Source: G963663365 sp963663365 | GTDB lineage: Bacteria > Hinthialibacterota > Hinthialibacteria > Hinthialibacterales > G963663365 | Direction: 5' to 3' | DNA: 64,000 nt | Assembly (NCBI GenBank): GCA_963663365.2 | Contig: CAXXIH010000004.1 | Location: forward strand, 310,001-374,000 | Part shown: piece after piece, positions 28,003 through 36,454 of the stretch | How the letters are laid out: each line of letters starts with the position of its first letter | How positions within the stretch are numbered: the first letter of the stretch is position 1 | Notes under the pieces: generated by a model | The model's input: only the letters and a program-made list of their open reading frames with translations | Databases searched by the model: none | Told to the model about the DNA's origin: nothing | Translations under genes and position numbers: made by a program

Positions 28003-30108
28003 TTAACCCGAAATTCTTTGTATGCTTATCTCTAGTGTCTTTCCGCCCGGAATCTCGAACTGTACCTGAGACCGTGGCCCGGCAATTTCAAATGGGACTT
28101 CTCCAACAGTCCGCGTTTCCCTCCCCTGTTTTTCAAGCAGAGTGAATTTGTAGTGCCCGGGCTCAAACAAATATAGTTCCGCACCCATAGCACGGGGCGT
28201 ATCACCGAAATGATAAACCTCCGCGGTAAGCGAATCCTTCTCCGTATCTGTCACCAAGGCCGCGAAATCGCGCGGTGGCGTGAGCCATTTGACACGGTTG
28301 AGCGGAAAATAACCGGCCCCACCCGGGTCGCCGGTAACTGTAGAATAGAGCAGTGCTGGATCCGGTATCTTGATATCCGGATTTGCATCCTCAAACAATA
28401 CACCGGCGTGGTAAAGCGCAGGAAAACGCAACACTCTGTCGGTGTATCTCACCTCACGCGTATACCCCGGAAAATTAATCGATAGTGCATGTGCAGTATT
28501 CTTTAGAGCATTTACTAGGCCATCCCGTTTACCTTGCATTCGAAATGCCAAATACGATCCACCTTTCGAATTTAGAATACGATCAAATTCCTGAGTTCCG
28601 GTCAGTAAGCGGTGCTTAGCCAGCACACCGCGCAAGTTATATCGCGATGCACACCACGCTTCTGTGCCGGGGGCAGGCGTTCCATCCTGTGGATGATCAA
28701 GATACTTAAGTTGAATTTCAGCCATCGACCGGATCGGGGAGAAATACTTCTCTTCTCCGGTCATATGATGCGCCAGCAGCAGCGTGTGCATGGTCATATC
28801 CAAAGCGCTCGGCCAACGATAGAGCGAAGCCCCATCCGTATTCTCCGGATTCCACCAGTCCGGCCCCGTGCCGCCCGCACCACCATCCGGCCAATGAATG
28901 GCACTCGGGACAATCCCCGCAGGCTTGCCGTTTTCCGCACGCCGGGCTGCATCCGCCCACGTATCCATCCACGTAGCAAACAGTTTCCCGCAACGCGCAT
29001 CTCCGGTTCTTTGCCAATAAAGCAAAGCCGGTTGCAGCGCTCGCGGGTGGTAGCAGGTATCAAAAGCACGCTCGGTACGGTCGCTGACTTTTTCGGAACT
29101 GAAATCAATGCTTTTGAATTGTAAAAAGCCCCTCTCGTTACGCCCGCTCCAAAGGTCTTCCATCATATCTGCAAGGCTCACTGCCAAATTTCGCCATTCA
29201 GGATTATCAGGCTCCAGATGCATCATCGGTGTGACCGCATCGGCTGAATCTTCGGCAGAGTGCTCGACATCCGTCAAATGCGAACTGTACCCTTTAGACA
29301 TATGTGGCTGAGCCATAAGCGCCCGTGAAAAACGAGCCTGAGCGCCGGCAATTTTGGGGTCGTCAAAACCGACGAGTACAGGCACCCACCAACGCCACAT
29401 CTCACAATCGTCTCCCCAGCCACCGCCATACTCGCCGTTCTCCTGGAGACGGTTATCGATCCACCATTCGATGATATTGGCGATGCGTTCCAATCCCTCA
29501 CGCTGGTAGACCGCCCACTCGGGCGCGCCAACGCTATCCGGTCCCACTGGTTCACATGGAATCGGCTCACCCAAATACATGCGCACAATGCGATTCTCCG
29601 GGAAAGCCGCTTTGGCCTTTTTCAGCAAGGCGGCAGCTTGATCCATCCGAAGCCGCCTTTCATTAGGGACACTCCATATGCTGCCGTGTTCCATAGACAC
29701 CCATAGAATCATCCGTGCCCGATAGTAATAAGTCAGAGGTATAAAGGGCGAATCTTCGGCCAGACCGAAATCCCAATCCCGTTTCTTCCTGATTTCCGAA
29801 TCGAAATAATCCAGACGCGGACTATGTGTAAACTTATCGATGCCATCGATCAGCTTCTGCAAATCGGATTGAAGCGTCTCCGGCAAGGTGGGTTCGGCCA
29901 ACAGTTTTCTAAGGATCGCCAGTTGCTTTTCGTCATCACCCTCGTTACCCGCTTCAGTAATCCAGGCATTCAGTTTTTTGCCCTGGAAGACCAAAGAATC
30001 ATCAGCATGGCCCCCCATGGGCATAAAAAACAAAGCGGCAATCGACAATACGCTAATAAGTCCACATTCCTGAGCAATTGTTCTCATAGTTCGCATTTTG
30101 ATAAACAT
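28003..30108 (-). CDS. Secreted alpha/alpha-toroid protein, probable polysaccharide lyase or glycosidase
   Basis: A signal peptide (LISVLSIAALFFMPMGGHA-DD) is followed by ~570 helical residues with aromatic-rich turns seen in alpha/alpha toroids (GEYGGGWGDDCEMWRWWVPVLVGF, DTCYHPRALQPALLYWQRTG, WPSALDMTMHTLLLAHHMTG) and then a ~110-residue beta-sandwich. This resembles heparinase/alginate-lyase-type or Trp-rich toroid families, but no exact family could be named. ATG at 30108 is chosen because GGAG lies 7 nt upstream. It shares overall design with the toroid half of the 22031 gene, though the sequences are clearly different. Confidence 0.65.
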   Translation of the reverse strand: MFIKMRTMRTIAQECGLISVLSIAALFFMPMGGHADDSLVFQGKKLNAWITEAGNEGDDEKQLAILRKLLAEPTLPETLQSDLQKLIDGIDKFTHSPRLDYFDSEIRKKRDWDFGLAEDSPFIPLTYYYRARMILWVSMEHGSIWSVPNERRLRMDQAAALLKKAKAAFPENRIVRMYLGEPIPCEPVGPDSVGAPEWAVYQREGLERIANIIEWWIDNRLQENGEYGGGWGDDCEMWRWWVPVLVGFDDPKIAGAQARFSRALMAQPHMSKGYSSHLTDVEHSAEDSADAVTPMMHLEPDNPEWRNLAVSLADMMEDLWSGRNERGFLQFKSIDFSSEKVSDRTERAFDTCYHPRALQPALLYWQRTGDARCGKLFATWMDTWADAARRAENGKPAGIVPSAIHWPDGGAGGTGPDWWNPENTDGASLYRWPSALDMTMHTLLLAHHMTGEEKYFSPIRSMAEIQLKYLDHPQDGTPAPGTEAWCASRYNLRGVLAKHRLLTGTQEFDRILNSKGGSYLAFRMQGKRDGLVNALKNTAHALSINFPGYTREVRYTDRVLRFPALYHAGVLFEDANPDIKIPDPALLYSTVTGDPGGAGYFPLNRVKWLTPPRDFAALVTDTEKDSLTAEVYHFGDTPRAMGAELYLFEPGHYKFTLLEKQGRETRTVGEVPFEIAGPRSQVQFEIPGGKTLEISIQRISG

Positions 30109-30304
30109 GATCAATCTCCACCAAGGTGTAGCAAAAGGCTTTGATGCTTAATAAACCATAGCACTTGATGACGATAGGCGCGCCGGGCATCTGTAAGAAA
30201 GCTGAGCTAATGCCTGGCTCAGCTATTCATGCCCACATTGCCTGGGTATGATGGAAATAGCATTTGGAAGATGCATATCTCAACTTGTATGGGAGATCGG
30301 CACG

Positions 30305-31216
30305 ATGGCATTACCGAAAAGAGTTTTTGGCAGAACCGGATTGGAAGTCACGCAACTGGGCTATGGCGCAATGGAAGTTCGCGGCGAACGGATTTGGGGC
30401 GGACGGCCTACCAGCAATGAAGAAGCGAAGTCGATCCTTAATGCAGTCCTCGATGCAGGGATCAACTTTATCGATACCGCCAACGATTACGGCAAGAGCG
30501 AACTCTACATCGGCCGGCATATCCGCCATCGTAAAGATGAATACACCATCGCTACCAAGTGCGGGTGCCATATGGAATACGCGGGCGATCACGATGAAAC
30601 ACCGCATATCTGGACGCGGGAAAACATCTTGCGCAATGTCGCCGACAGCCTGCTCAAAATGGAGTTGGACACCTTGGATGTCCTCCAATTACATGGAGCC
30701 ACAGTACAGGAATGTGAAGAGAACGGGCTGTACGATCTTTTTAAGCAGTTAAAAGAATGGGGTGCTGTACGGTTTATCGGATGTTCATCCGTTGCCCCCA
30801 ATCTCGTTGAGCATATTAAGACTGGTGTGTTCGATGTCTTCCAAATCCCGTACTCCGCTTTGGAGCGGCGTCACGAAAACCAAATCACCATGGCTGCTGA
30901 GGCGGGTGCGGGGATCATCATCCGTGGTGGCGTGGCCCGGGGTGAGCCTGGCGTAGGGCTGGGCTACACAGACCGGTGGAGTTTGTTTGAAAAGGCCAAA
31001 CTGGATGAACTCATGGAGCCAGGCGAAAGCCGGACTTCATTCCTGCTGCGTTTCACGATCACGCATCCGCACTGCCACACCACAATCGTGGGCACGAGCA
31101 ACCATCATCATCTGGCCGAAAACCTCGCCACAATTGCAAAAGGCCCCCTGCCCGCCGATGTCTATAATGAAACCAAACGCCGCTTAGACGAGGCGGGGGC
31201 GGAAATGCCTTTATAG
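30305..31216 (+). CDS. Aldo/keto reductase
   Basis: The catalytic tetrad is visible: Asp57 and Tyr62 in FIDTANDYGKSE, Lys85 in TIATKCG and His130 in VLQLHG. The start PKRVFGRTGLEVTQLGYGAM is typical of the AKR family that reduces sugar aldehydes, quinones or similar carbonyls with NADPH; the exact substrate is unknown. ATG at 30305 has GGAGA upstream with an 8-nt spacer; an in-frame start at 30248 lacks one. It is cytoplasmic, monocistronic, and ends in a very strong terminator just before the sodN region. Confidence 0.92.
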   Translation: MALPKRVFGRTGLEVTQLGYGAMEVRGERIWGGRPTSNEEAKSILNAVLDAGINFIDTANDYGKSELYIGRHIRHRKDEYTIATKCGCHMEYAGDHDETPHIWTRENILRNVADSLLKMELDTLDVLQLHGATVQECEENGLYDLFKQLKEWGAVRFIGCSSVAPNLVEHIKTGVFDVFQIPYSALERRHENQITMAAEAGAGIIIRGGVARGEPGVGLGYTDRWSLFEKAKLDELMEPGESRTSFLLRFTITHPHCHTTIVGTSNHHHLAENLATIAKGPLPADVYNETKRRLDEAGAEMPL

Positions 31217-31261
31217 ACTTCTCTCGAAGCGATAGTTATCAGGCATAAGTCAAAAATTGAT

Positions 31262-31306
31262 AAATGTGTTACGGATGTATTTTTCGTAACACATTTTCTT
31301 TTTTTA
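31262..31306 (+). terminator. Strong rho-independent terminator
   Basis: AAATGTGTTACG (31262-31273) pairs over 12 perfect base pairs with CGTAACACATTT (31285-31296), 11-nt loop, then a long T-rich run. It ends the aldo/keto reductase unit and insulates sodN. Confidence 0.92.
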
Positions 31307-31410
31307 TAGGTGTAACATGCGTTAAGTAAACCAATTTGAGCCTTTTATTGTAGGTAAAAAGGCAGTCCGGGCCGGTTTATCTTCGGCGGTTTAAAACTAT
31401 TGATAGGCTT

Positions 31411-31480
31411 CATAAAGGCGAGGAAAATTATCTCAACGCAAAAACACCCCGGGAACCATGACCGGATGTTCCCTTTATGG
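31411..31480 (+). promoter_or_regulatory. Structured leader upstream of sodN, GEMM-riboswitch-like
   Basis: CATAAAGG (31411-31418) pairs with CCTTTATG (31472-31479), closing a domain. Inside are a short GAG/CTC hairpin (31420-31434), the heptamer ACGCAAA (31436-31442) and GGGAAC/GTTCCC (31451-31456 with 31468-31473, which competes with the closing stem by 2 nt). The order AAAGGC, ACGCAAA, CCATGAC resembles c-di-GMP-I (GEMM) riboswitches, but the GNRA loop and tetraloop receptor are not evident. It lies 40 nt before the sodN start. It could be a divergent riboswitch or simply a metal- or stress-responsive leader. Confidence 0.35.
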
Positions 31481-31520
31481 TTTTATGACTTTCAGAAACA
31501 GTAATTTAAGGAGAAATGAA

Positions 31521-31994
31521 ATGACATCGAAAGTGATTGGCAAGCTCAAAAACCTATTCCCGGCCCAAGAAGCCTCGGCACACTGCGACGGCCCGTGCGG
31601 AATTTACGATCCGGCATCATCGCGTATTGCCGCAGAAGCCGTGCTTTCAATGACCAAAAAGATTTTGGCTCTGGAAGTTCCCGATTCCTCAAATAAAGAG
31701 GCCATGGCCGCCTATCACAACACGCTTTCCCGCTACGTCAGCATTAAAGAAGAGCAGGCTCATATCGCTAAGACCGAACTTTTGGTGCTGTGGACCGATT
31801 ATTTCAAGCCGCCTCACGTCGAAAAATATCCTGACCTGCACGACACATTCTGGAAAGCCGCCAAACTCTGCTCAGCCTGTAAGGTCGAAGTCAATCTCGA
31901 TCATGCCAATGCCTTAATGGATGCCATTCAGAAAATTCACGAGATTTTCTGGGCCACAAAAGATCGCAAAGTCGAATGGTACACCGCAGGGTAA
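31521..31994 (+). CDS. sodN: Nickel superoxide dismutase precursor
   Basis: The mature protein begins at residue 21 with HCDGPCGIYDP, the Ni-hook in which His1, Cys2 and Cys6 bind nickel; most described enzymes read HCDLPCG, so Gly replaces Leu at position 4. The 20-residue leader (ending in EASA) is removed by the SodX protease encoded next. The rest (RIAAEAVLSMTKKI..., LWTDYFKPPHVEKYPDLH, FWKAAKLCS) is the four-helix bundle of Ni-SOD, which converts superoxide to oxygen and hydrogen peroxide in the cytoplasm. ATG at 31521 has AAGGAG 7 nt upstream. Confidence 0.96.
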   Translation: MTSKVIGKLKNLFPAQEASAHCDGPCGIYDPASSRIAAEAVLSMTKKILALEVPDSSNKEAMAAYHNTLSRYVSIKEEQAHIAKTELLVLWTDYFKPPHVEKYPDLHDTFWKAAKLCSACKVEVNLDHANALMDAIQKIHEIFWATKDRKVEWYTAG

Positions 31995-32106
31995 ATTTGC
32001 GGACAAAAACAGAATTTATTGACAATTAATAAAGTCACAAGCAGGCCGCGGCGGATCCTATAAAAAGCGGAGCCAAAGCGGCCTGCCGTATGTTTTATCG
32101 AAACCC

Positions 32107-32460
32107 ATGAAACATGAACTCAAAGATTGCGGCATGCGCGAGCTATTCCTTTGGCTGATTCGCCGAAGAAAACGTTACCGTATCACCGGCGATTCTATGC
32201 TGCCGCTCTTGTCTCCCGGACAAGAAATTCTAGTCGATCCGCACGCTTACAAATCTGTCCCGCCCAAGCCGGGAGATATCGTTTTGGCCAAACACCCTTA
32301 TGTTAGCGACACACAAATCGTTAAACGCCTTGCTTCAGTAGAAGAAGACGGGCGTTGTTATGTGGAAGGCGATAATCCGGCGGAAAGCACCGATAGCCGT
32401 GCCTTTGGACCGCTAAAACCGGAAAATATCATTGGCCGCGTCACTTCTCGGTTTCTATAA
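32107..32460 (+). CDS. sodX: Ni-SOD maturation protease (S26 signal-peptidase-like)
   Basis: The product is 117 residues of the S26 serine-lysine peptidase type: Ser30 in RITGDSMLPLL and Lys73 in TQIVKRL form the dyad, and YVEGDNPAESTDSR is the conserved box III/IV. It is short and lacks a clear membrane anchor, unlike leader peptidases. Its place 112 bp after sodN matches the sodN-sodX pairing known from Streptomyces and marine bacteria, where it frees the N-terminal His of SodN so that nickel can bind. Confidence 0.92.
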   Translation: MKHELKDCGMRELFLWLIRRRKRYRITGDSMLPLLSPGQEILVDPHAYKSVPPKPGDIVLAKHPYVSDTQIVKRLASVEEDGRCYVEGDNPAESTDSRAFGPLKPENIIGRVTSRFL

Positions 32461-32501
32461 GTTCACTCTCAAAATACCTCAAGAATGCACTGCGGCGATT
32501 T

Positions 32502-33770
32502 CTACGTGAGAATCCGCTCGTTATCGTGATCGAAGTGGACTGCACTCTGGCCGCGTTGGGCAAAGACCGCCATCTGAAGGGCCGTCTGTACCACCGCGCC
32601 GAGTTCGATAGAGCTGGCCGGTTGTTTTCTTGCCCGGCAGCAATCCAAAAACTCCGCCCAAAACTGCGGGAACCGTTCGCCGGTCTCTACTTCGATATGC
32701 TGTTCTTTTGCCGATGAACCTTCGGTGGGCAAGATCACAATTTCGTTATCGCGGAACATCAGCGTGCCATCCCAGCCTCGGATTAAGGGCCGTGTACCCG
32801 ACGCATACTCATCGTAATTATTGGCCTGTGTCCCGCCTAAGATAATTGTCAGACGGTCAGGATAATCGGCGATCATGTTGCAGGTATCGGGAACTTCACG
32901 CTCTTCATAGCGATGCTTTCCACCGTTGGCGCAAACATAATTCGGATACCCCAATCCAAGCATATAAACAACCGGCGTAAGGGGGTGCGGATAGAGGTCT
33001 GTCACCGGCCCGCCTGCATAATCCCAGTACATCCGCCAACGGAAGAATCGGCTCACATCGAACGGACGGCGGGGGGAATCTCCCAAATAGCGTTCCCAAT
33101 CCAAATCCGGTCCGGGCTTCGCATTGGGATCGTCGATCTTCATGCCACGTTCACCCCAGTCACCAACCCGGTAATAGCCGGTCTCGGCAATGATCGGTTT
33201 GCCGATTGCGCCATCGTCGATTAGTTCTTTGGCTTTGTGATAGCAAAGCCGTCCCATCCATTGGCACCCGACCTGAATGATCTGCCCGGTCTCTTTGGCC
33301 GTTTGCACCATACGTTGGGGCAATCCCACCTGACGCCAATGCGTAAGCGGCTTTTCGCAATACACATCCTTTCCGGCACGCATCGCATCGATCGCATGAT
33401 AGCCATGCCAATGATCGGGTCCCGCCAAAACCACCAAATCCACATCTTCGCGAGCCAGCAGCTCTTCGTGGGCCATGGTTCCGGTCCCGCCGGTTTGTTC
33501 TTCTGCGGCTTTCATGCGCGGACGGTAAACATCGCACACGGCTACAATCTCAACATTCTTCTGTTCTTCTTTGATATTCAGCAGCGTTTTAATATGCGCC
33601 CCTGCGCGCCCGCCACATCCAATCACACCGACATTGATGCGACTATTCGCGCCAAGCACTCGCTGGGCCGAAGCAGCCGATAAACCGATTGCCGCCGACG
33701 CGGCCATGGTTGTTGTAAAACTGCGCCGTCCCATGGTTTCATGTTGATGAATGTTGGATTTGGATTGCAT
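32502..33770 (-). CDS. Tat-exported Gfo/Idh/MocA-family oxidoreductase
   Basis: A twin-arginine signal (MGRRSFTTTMAASAAIGLSAASA) precedes a Rossmann fold with GVIGCGGRAGAHI and the EKP motif (VYCEKPLTHW), then the C-terminal alpha/beta domain (WRMYWDYAGGPVTDLYPH). Exported members act on glycosides or inositols with tightly bound NAD in the periplasm and are abundant in glycan-degrading bacteria. ATG at 33770 is chosen because GAGGAG lies 7 nt upstream; earlier in-frame ATGs lack a site. It follows the small membrane protein and GT-C gene on the same strand. Confidence 0.93.
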   Translation of the reverse strand: MQSKSNIHQHETMGRRSFTTTMAASAAIGLSAASAQRVLGANSRINVGVIGCGGRAGAHIKTLLNIKEEQKNVEIVAVCDVYRPRMKAAEEQTGGTGTMAHEELLAREDVDLVVLAGPDHWHGYHAIDAMRAGKDVYCEKPLTHWRQVGLPQRMVQTAKETGQIIQVGCQWMGRLCYHKAKELIDDGAIGKPIIAETGYYRVGDWGERGMKIDDPNAKPGPDLDWERYLGDSPRRPFDVSRFFRWRMYWDYAGGPVTDLYPHPLTPVVYMLGLGYPNYVCANGGKHRYEEREVPDTCNMIADYPDRLTIILGGTQANNYDEYASGTRPLIRGWDGTLMFRDNEIVILPTEGSSAKEQHIEVETGERFPQFWAEFLDCCRARKQPASSIELGAVVQTALQMAVFAQRGQSAVHFDHDNERILT

Positions 33771-33950
33771 TTTGGAACTCCTCATGGATCGATACGCAGG
33801 GGTAAAATCAGATGCCATCATAAATATCCGGATTTTCCCCTCACGGATTCCATTACATCAGGATGCGGTTTCGCGAACCGAAAAGTACCTTTTACCAGCG
33901 TAACCGGAAGCCGGTGCCTTGACTACCACCTTTCCTGTCCGGAAATAAAA

Positions 33951-34211
33951 TCAATTACCTGTGCTATCGGGAGCGGGAGGTTGCTGTGGATGTGTATCAA
34001 AATAAGTGCCCTCTGCTTCAAACTTGACCGGCGGGGGATTGAAGTCATGCAGGAAGAGCATATAGAGGGCAAAAAGCACCCAAAACAACAGGAACAGGAC
34101 AAAACATCCCTTTGCCCAGCATGAAGGATTATCACGCTCGATCAGCGTGTGTAATGACCGCGTAGGAAGTGTAGGCGGCGACCGCCGCAGATGTTCGGAT
34201 AATCCAGGCAT
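33951..34211 (-). CDS. Small single-pass membrane protein
   Basis: The product is 86 residues: ~30 basic cytoplasmic residues, one long hydrophobic helix (GCFVLFLLFWVLFALYMLFL), then an acidic/Pro-rich tail (residues ~58-86). AAGGA with an 8-nt spacer precedes the ATG, so it is very likely expressed. It sits between the GT-C-like gene (ends 34345) and the oxidoreductase gene, all on the minus strand. No family was recognised. Confidence 0.6.
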   Translation of the reverse strand: MPGLSEHLRRSPPTLPTRSLHTLIERDNPSCWAKGCFVLFLLFWVLFALYMLFLHDFNPPPVKFEAEGTYFDTHPQQPPAPDSTGN

Positions 34212-34344
34212 TAACGCGGTCCTTCATGGACAATATTGAATCCAAAATCTCAACACCAAGTATAGCACAAAGCATTCTGCATCCTCACGTGGGCGGGTAA
34301 TCCCACAACTCCGGGCAAACGCGCTTACGCTACCCTGCAATCGA

Positions 34345-36327
34345 TCACCGGCTGGGCACTGAAAACCTGCGGGGTTCATAAAAACGGAGCACCTCTTCAC
34401 GCGAATACAGGGTGTTTTCGTTTGGATTGTAACGATCCGCCAGGGTAAGCGCATTTGTCCGCCCCATCAGACGGTTAGGCGGCGCCAAAATGATTTGATT
34501 TAACGGAATGTTTAAATCGATTGGCCGGTAGTAATTATGGATGCCTTCTTGCAATAGTGGCACCGAGGAAACCATATGCCGGATATTCAAAATCACAATC
34601 GGCAATTCCTGACGCCTCATCTGCCGATTCAAGGCTATGAACTGAGCAATCGCCGGATACCGAATAGCCATATTCGGATCTTTATCGAACAATCGAATTA
34701 ACGTGGCGATAGCCGGGGCGGTGTACCCCGGACGCTCGGCATCCAATCCCCGCATTGGATCCGGCTCAAAGGGCAGTTGCGCGAGCTGGTTTTGCGTCTC
34801 CCGGTCCAAATCCGGGAATTCATACAGATCATTAAATTCGCTGTAATACGCAGCCGTCAAAATCAAGATTGAAGAAAGATGTTGTCCCAAGGGCCGCTGC
34901 GCAACATAGGCATAATGGGCCGGAGCCAATATCGGTTCATTCGGCCGTGCGCGTTGCGTAATCATTTTGGTGATGTACTTCACACCCGGTTCGGGCAATT
35001 CGATGACGCTCATGCTTCGGGCCGTAGAGGCCACAATCAGCTGCCCGGCGCGCCAAAACAGGATGGGGAATAACAAGGCCAGAACCAAAAGCCAACGCGT
35101 GGTTACTAAAAACCGGCTTGGACCTTGAGGAGATGCTTTGGCGGTTAAATCGGCCCCCATAAAAAGTGTATGCAAAAAGAATCCGGTGAAAGTAGCAACA
35201 GCGGGTTCCCCGATGGTAAAAATGTACTCAACTGTTCCGCCCTTGGTCACAAAAAGAATACTGCCGATTGTGGACATCCCCCACCACAAAAGATAATAGC
35301 GTTCTTCATGCACGTTCTCTTTGGGCATACCTGCCAAAAGAACCATGCCCAAAATGGCAACAACAGTGAGCGCGCCTTCATATTCGGCAATATCGCCGCC
35401 TTCGCTTAAGAGTTTGCGTAAAAAATATCCGGCATTTTCAATGAATCCATCCCCGGGGAAGGTGGCAATTTGGCGGCTCCAAACATGACGCACATATTCA
35501 CCTTCGCTCCAGAAAAAGAAGAAAACAAAAAGAATCACGGTGGGGATAATCAAAGAAAACAAATAGCCGCGTTTAAAATGCTTCGGATGTGTGAGCGCCA
35601 AGGCCACACATTGAACGGCCACATACACCAATGCGGTCATGTTGGTAAAAAGAGACAAACACGCGGAAAAACCGCACAACATAATCCAAGGCGACCATGG
35701 ACCGCCGCGCACACCACGCAAGTAAGCAACCACACCAAATGTCAGCAGAAGAATCAATAAACCTTCGGATTGATAGCCAAGCGCCCACCAATATCCTTCG
35801 GGCAAAAAGAGAAATAGACATGCACCCATGCTGGCGGCTGCTTTTCTGCCGCTCAGTTCTTCACCCAAAGTCCAGACCATGCACGCGATAAGGATATGTT
35901 GAACAGCCTGCCAGGCGCGGACTACGCCCAATCCGCCTTTGATCAACAAAGCTCCCCAGAGAAGATGCAGCGGCGGCTGAGGTGAAGGCAAATCCCGGTA
36001 AAGACGGTCTCCTTCGGCTACACGCCATGATAAGTAGAGATAATTCCCATCTCCAAAATCAATATAATCCACACCAATTGTGGCTATTGAGACAACCAAA
36101 TAGAGCGCGGCCAAACAGGCAAATATCAGGTGCGGACGATAAACCGTAAAGAATGAATCTTTATCCGGAGCGGAAGGTTCCCGCGAAGATTTCTTTGCAG
36201 GCGGTTCGGGAACATCCTCATCGCGCTCCTCCGCATCATCGAGGAGTTCCTCGCCGTCATACTCATTCAATTCCAGACGGTCATCACCATCGGTAACGCC
36301 GTCATCCCCTACCACATAATCAACCAT
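34345..36327 (-). CDS. GT-C-like polytopic membrane protein (PMT/ArnT-type glycosyltransferase-like)
   Basis: The product is 660 residues. The first ~60 are acidic, low-complexity and cytoplasmic (runs of Asp/Glu); a transmembrane segment follows at ~70. The acidic luminal motif of GT-C enzymes is visible in GVDYIDFGDGNYLYLSW..GDRLYRDLP (about residues 88-115), then ~10 membrane helices and a ~200-residue soluble tail. GT-C enzymes move sugars from lipid-linked donors to proteins or lipids at the outer face of the membrane. Family membership is inferred from topology and this motif. It is divergent from the ASKHA gene, 127 bp away. Confidence 0.65.
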   Translation of the reverse strand: MVDYVVGDDGVTDGDDRLELNEYDGEELLDDAEERDEDVPEPPAKKSSREPSAPDKDSFFTVYRPHLIFACLAALYLVVSIATIGVDYIDFGDGNYLYLSWRVAEGDRLYRDLPSPQPPLHLLWGALLIKGGLGVVRAWQAVQHILIACMVWTLGEELSGRKAAASMGACLFLFLPEGYWWALGYQSEGLLILLLTFGVVAYLRGVRGGPWSPWIMLCGFSACLSLFTNMTALVYVAVQCVALALTHPKHFKRGYLFSLIIPTVILFVFFFFWSEGEYVRHVWSRQIATFPGDGFIENAGYFLRKLLSEGGDIAEYEGALTVVAILGMVLLAGMPKENVHEERYYLLWWGMSTIGSILFVTKGGTVEYIFTIGEPAVATFTGFFLHTLFMGADLTAKASPQGPSRFLVTTRWLLVLALLFPILFWRAGQLIVASTARSMSVIELPEPGVKYITKMITQRARPNEPILAPAHYAYVAQRPLGQHLSSILILTAAYYSEFNDLYEFPDLDRETQNQLAQLPFEPDPMRGLDAERPGYTAPAIATLIRLFDKDPNMAIRYPAIAQFIALNRQMRRQELPIVILNIRHMVSSVPLLQEGIHNYYRPIDLNIPLNQIILAPPNRLMGRTNALTLADRYNPNENTLYSREEVLRFYEPRRFSVPSR

Positions 36328-36454
36328 GTTCGTAGTCTGACACTCACCCGAATCAATTTTCGGTACGTTTATAATATTTATTCCGCCGATGCTTGGGCGG
36401 CAGCCGTTACGCCATGGCTTTGATAATAGCGGAAACGGCTCAATTTAGGCCATC

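Noticed and set aside
31262..31306. 12-bp inverted repeat considered as an operator for sodN
   Set aside because: The T-run directly after the stem and its place after a stop codon fit a terminator better.
33741..34124. 127-codon plus-strand frame opposite the small membrane protein
   Set aside because: Its codon pattern is that of an antisense shadow; the minus-strand frame has a Shine-Dalgarno and a clear membrane helix.
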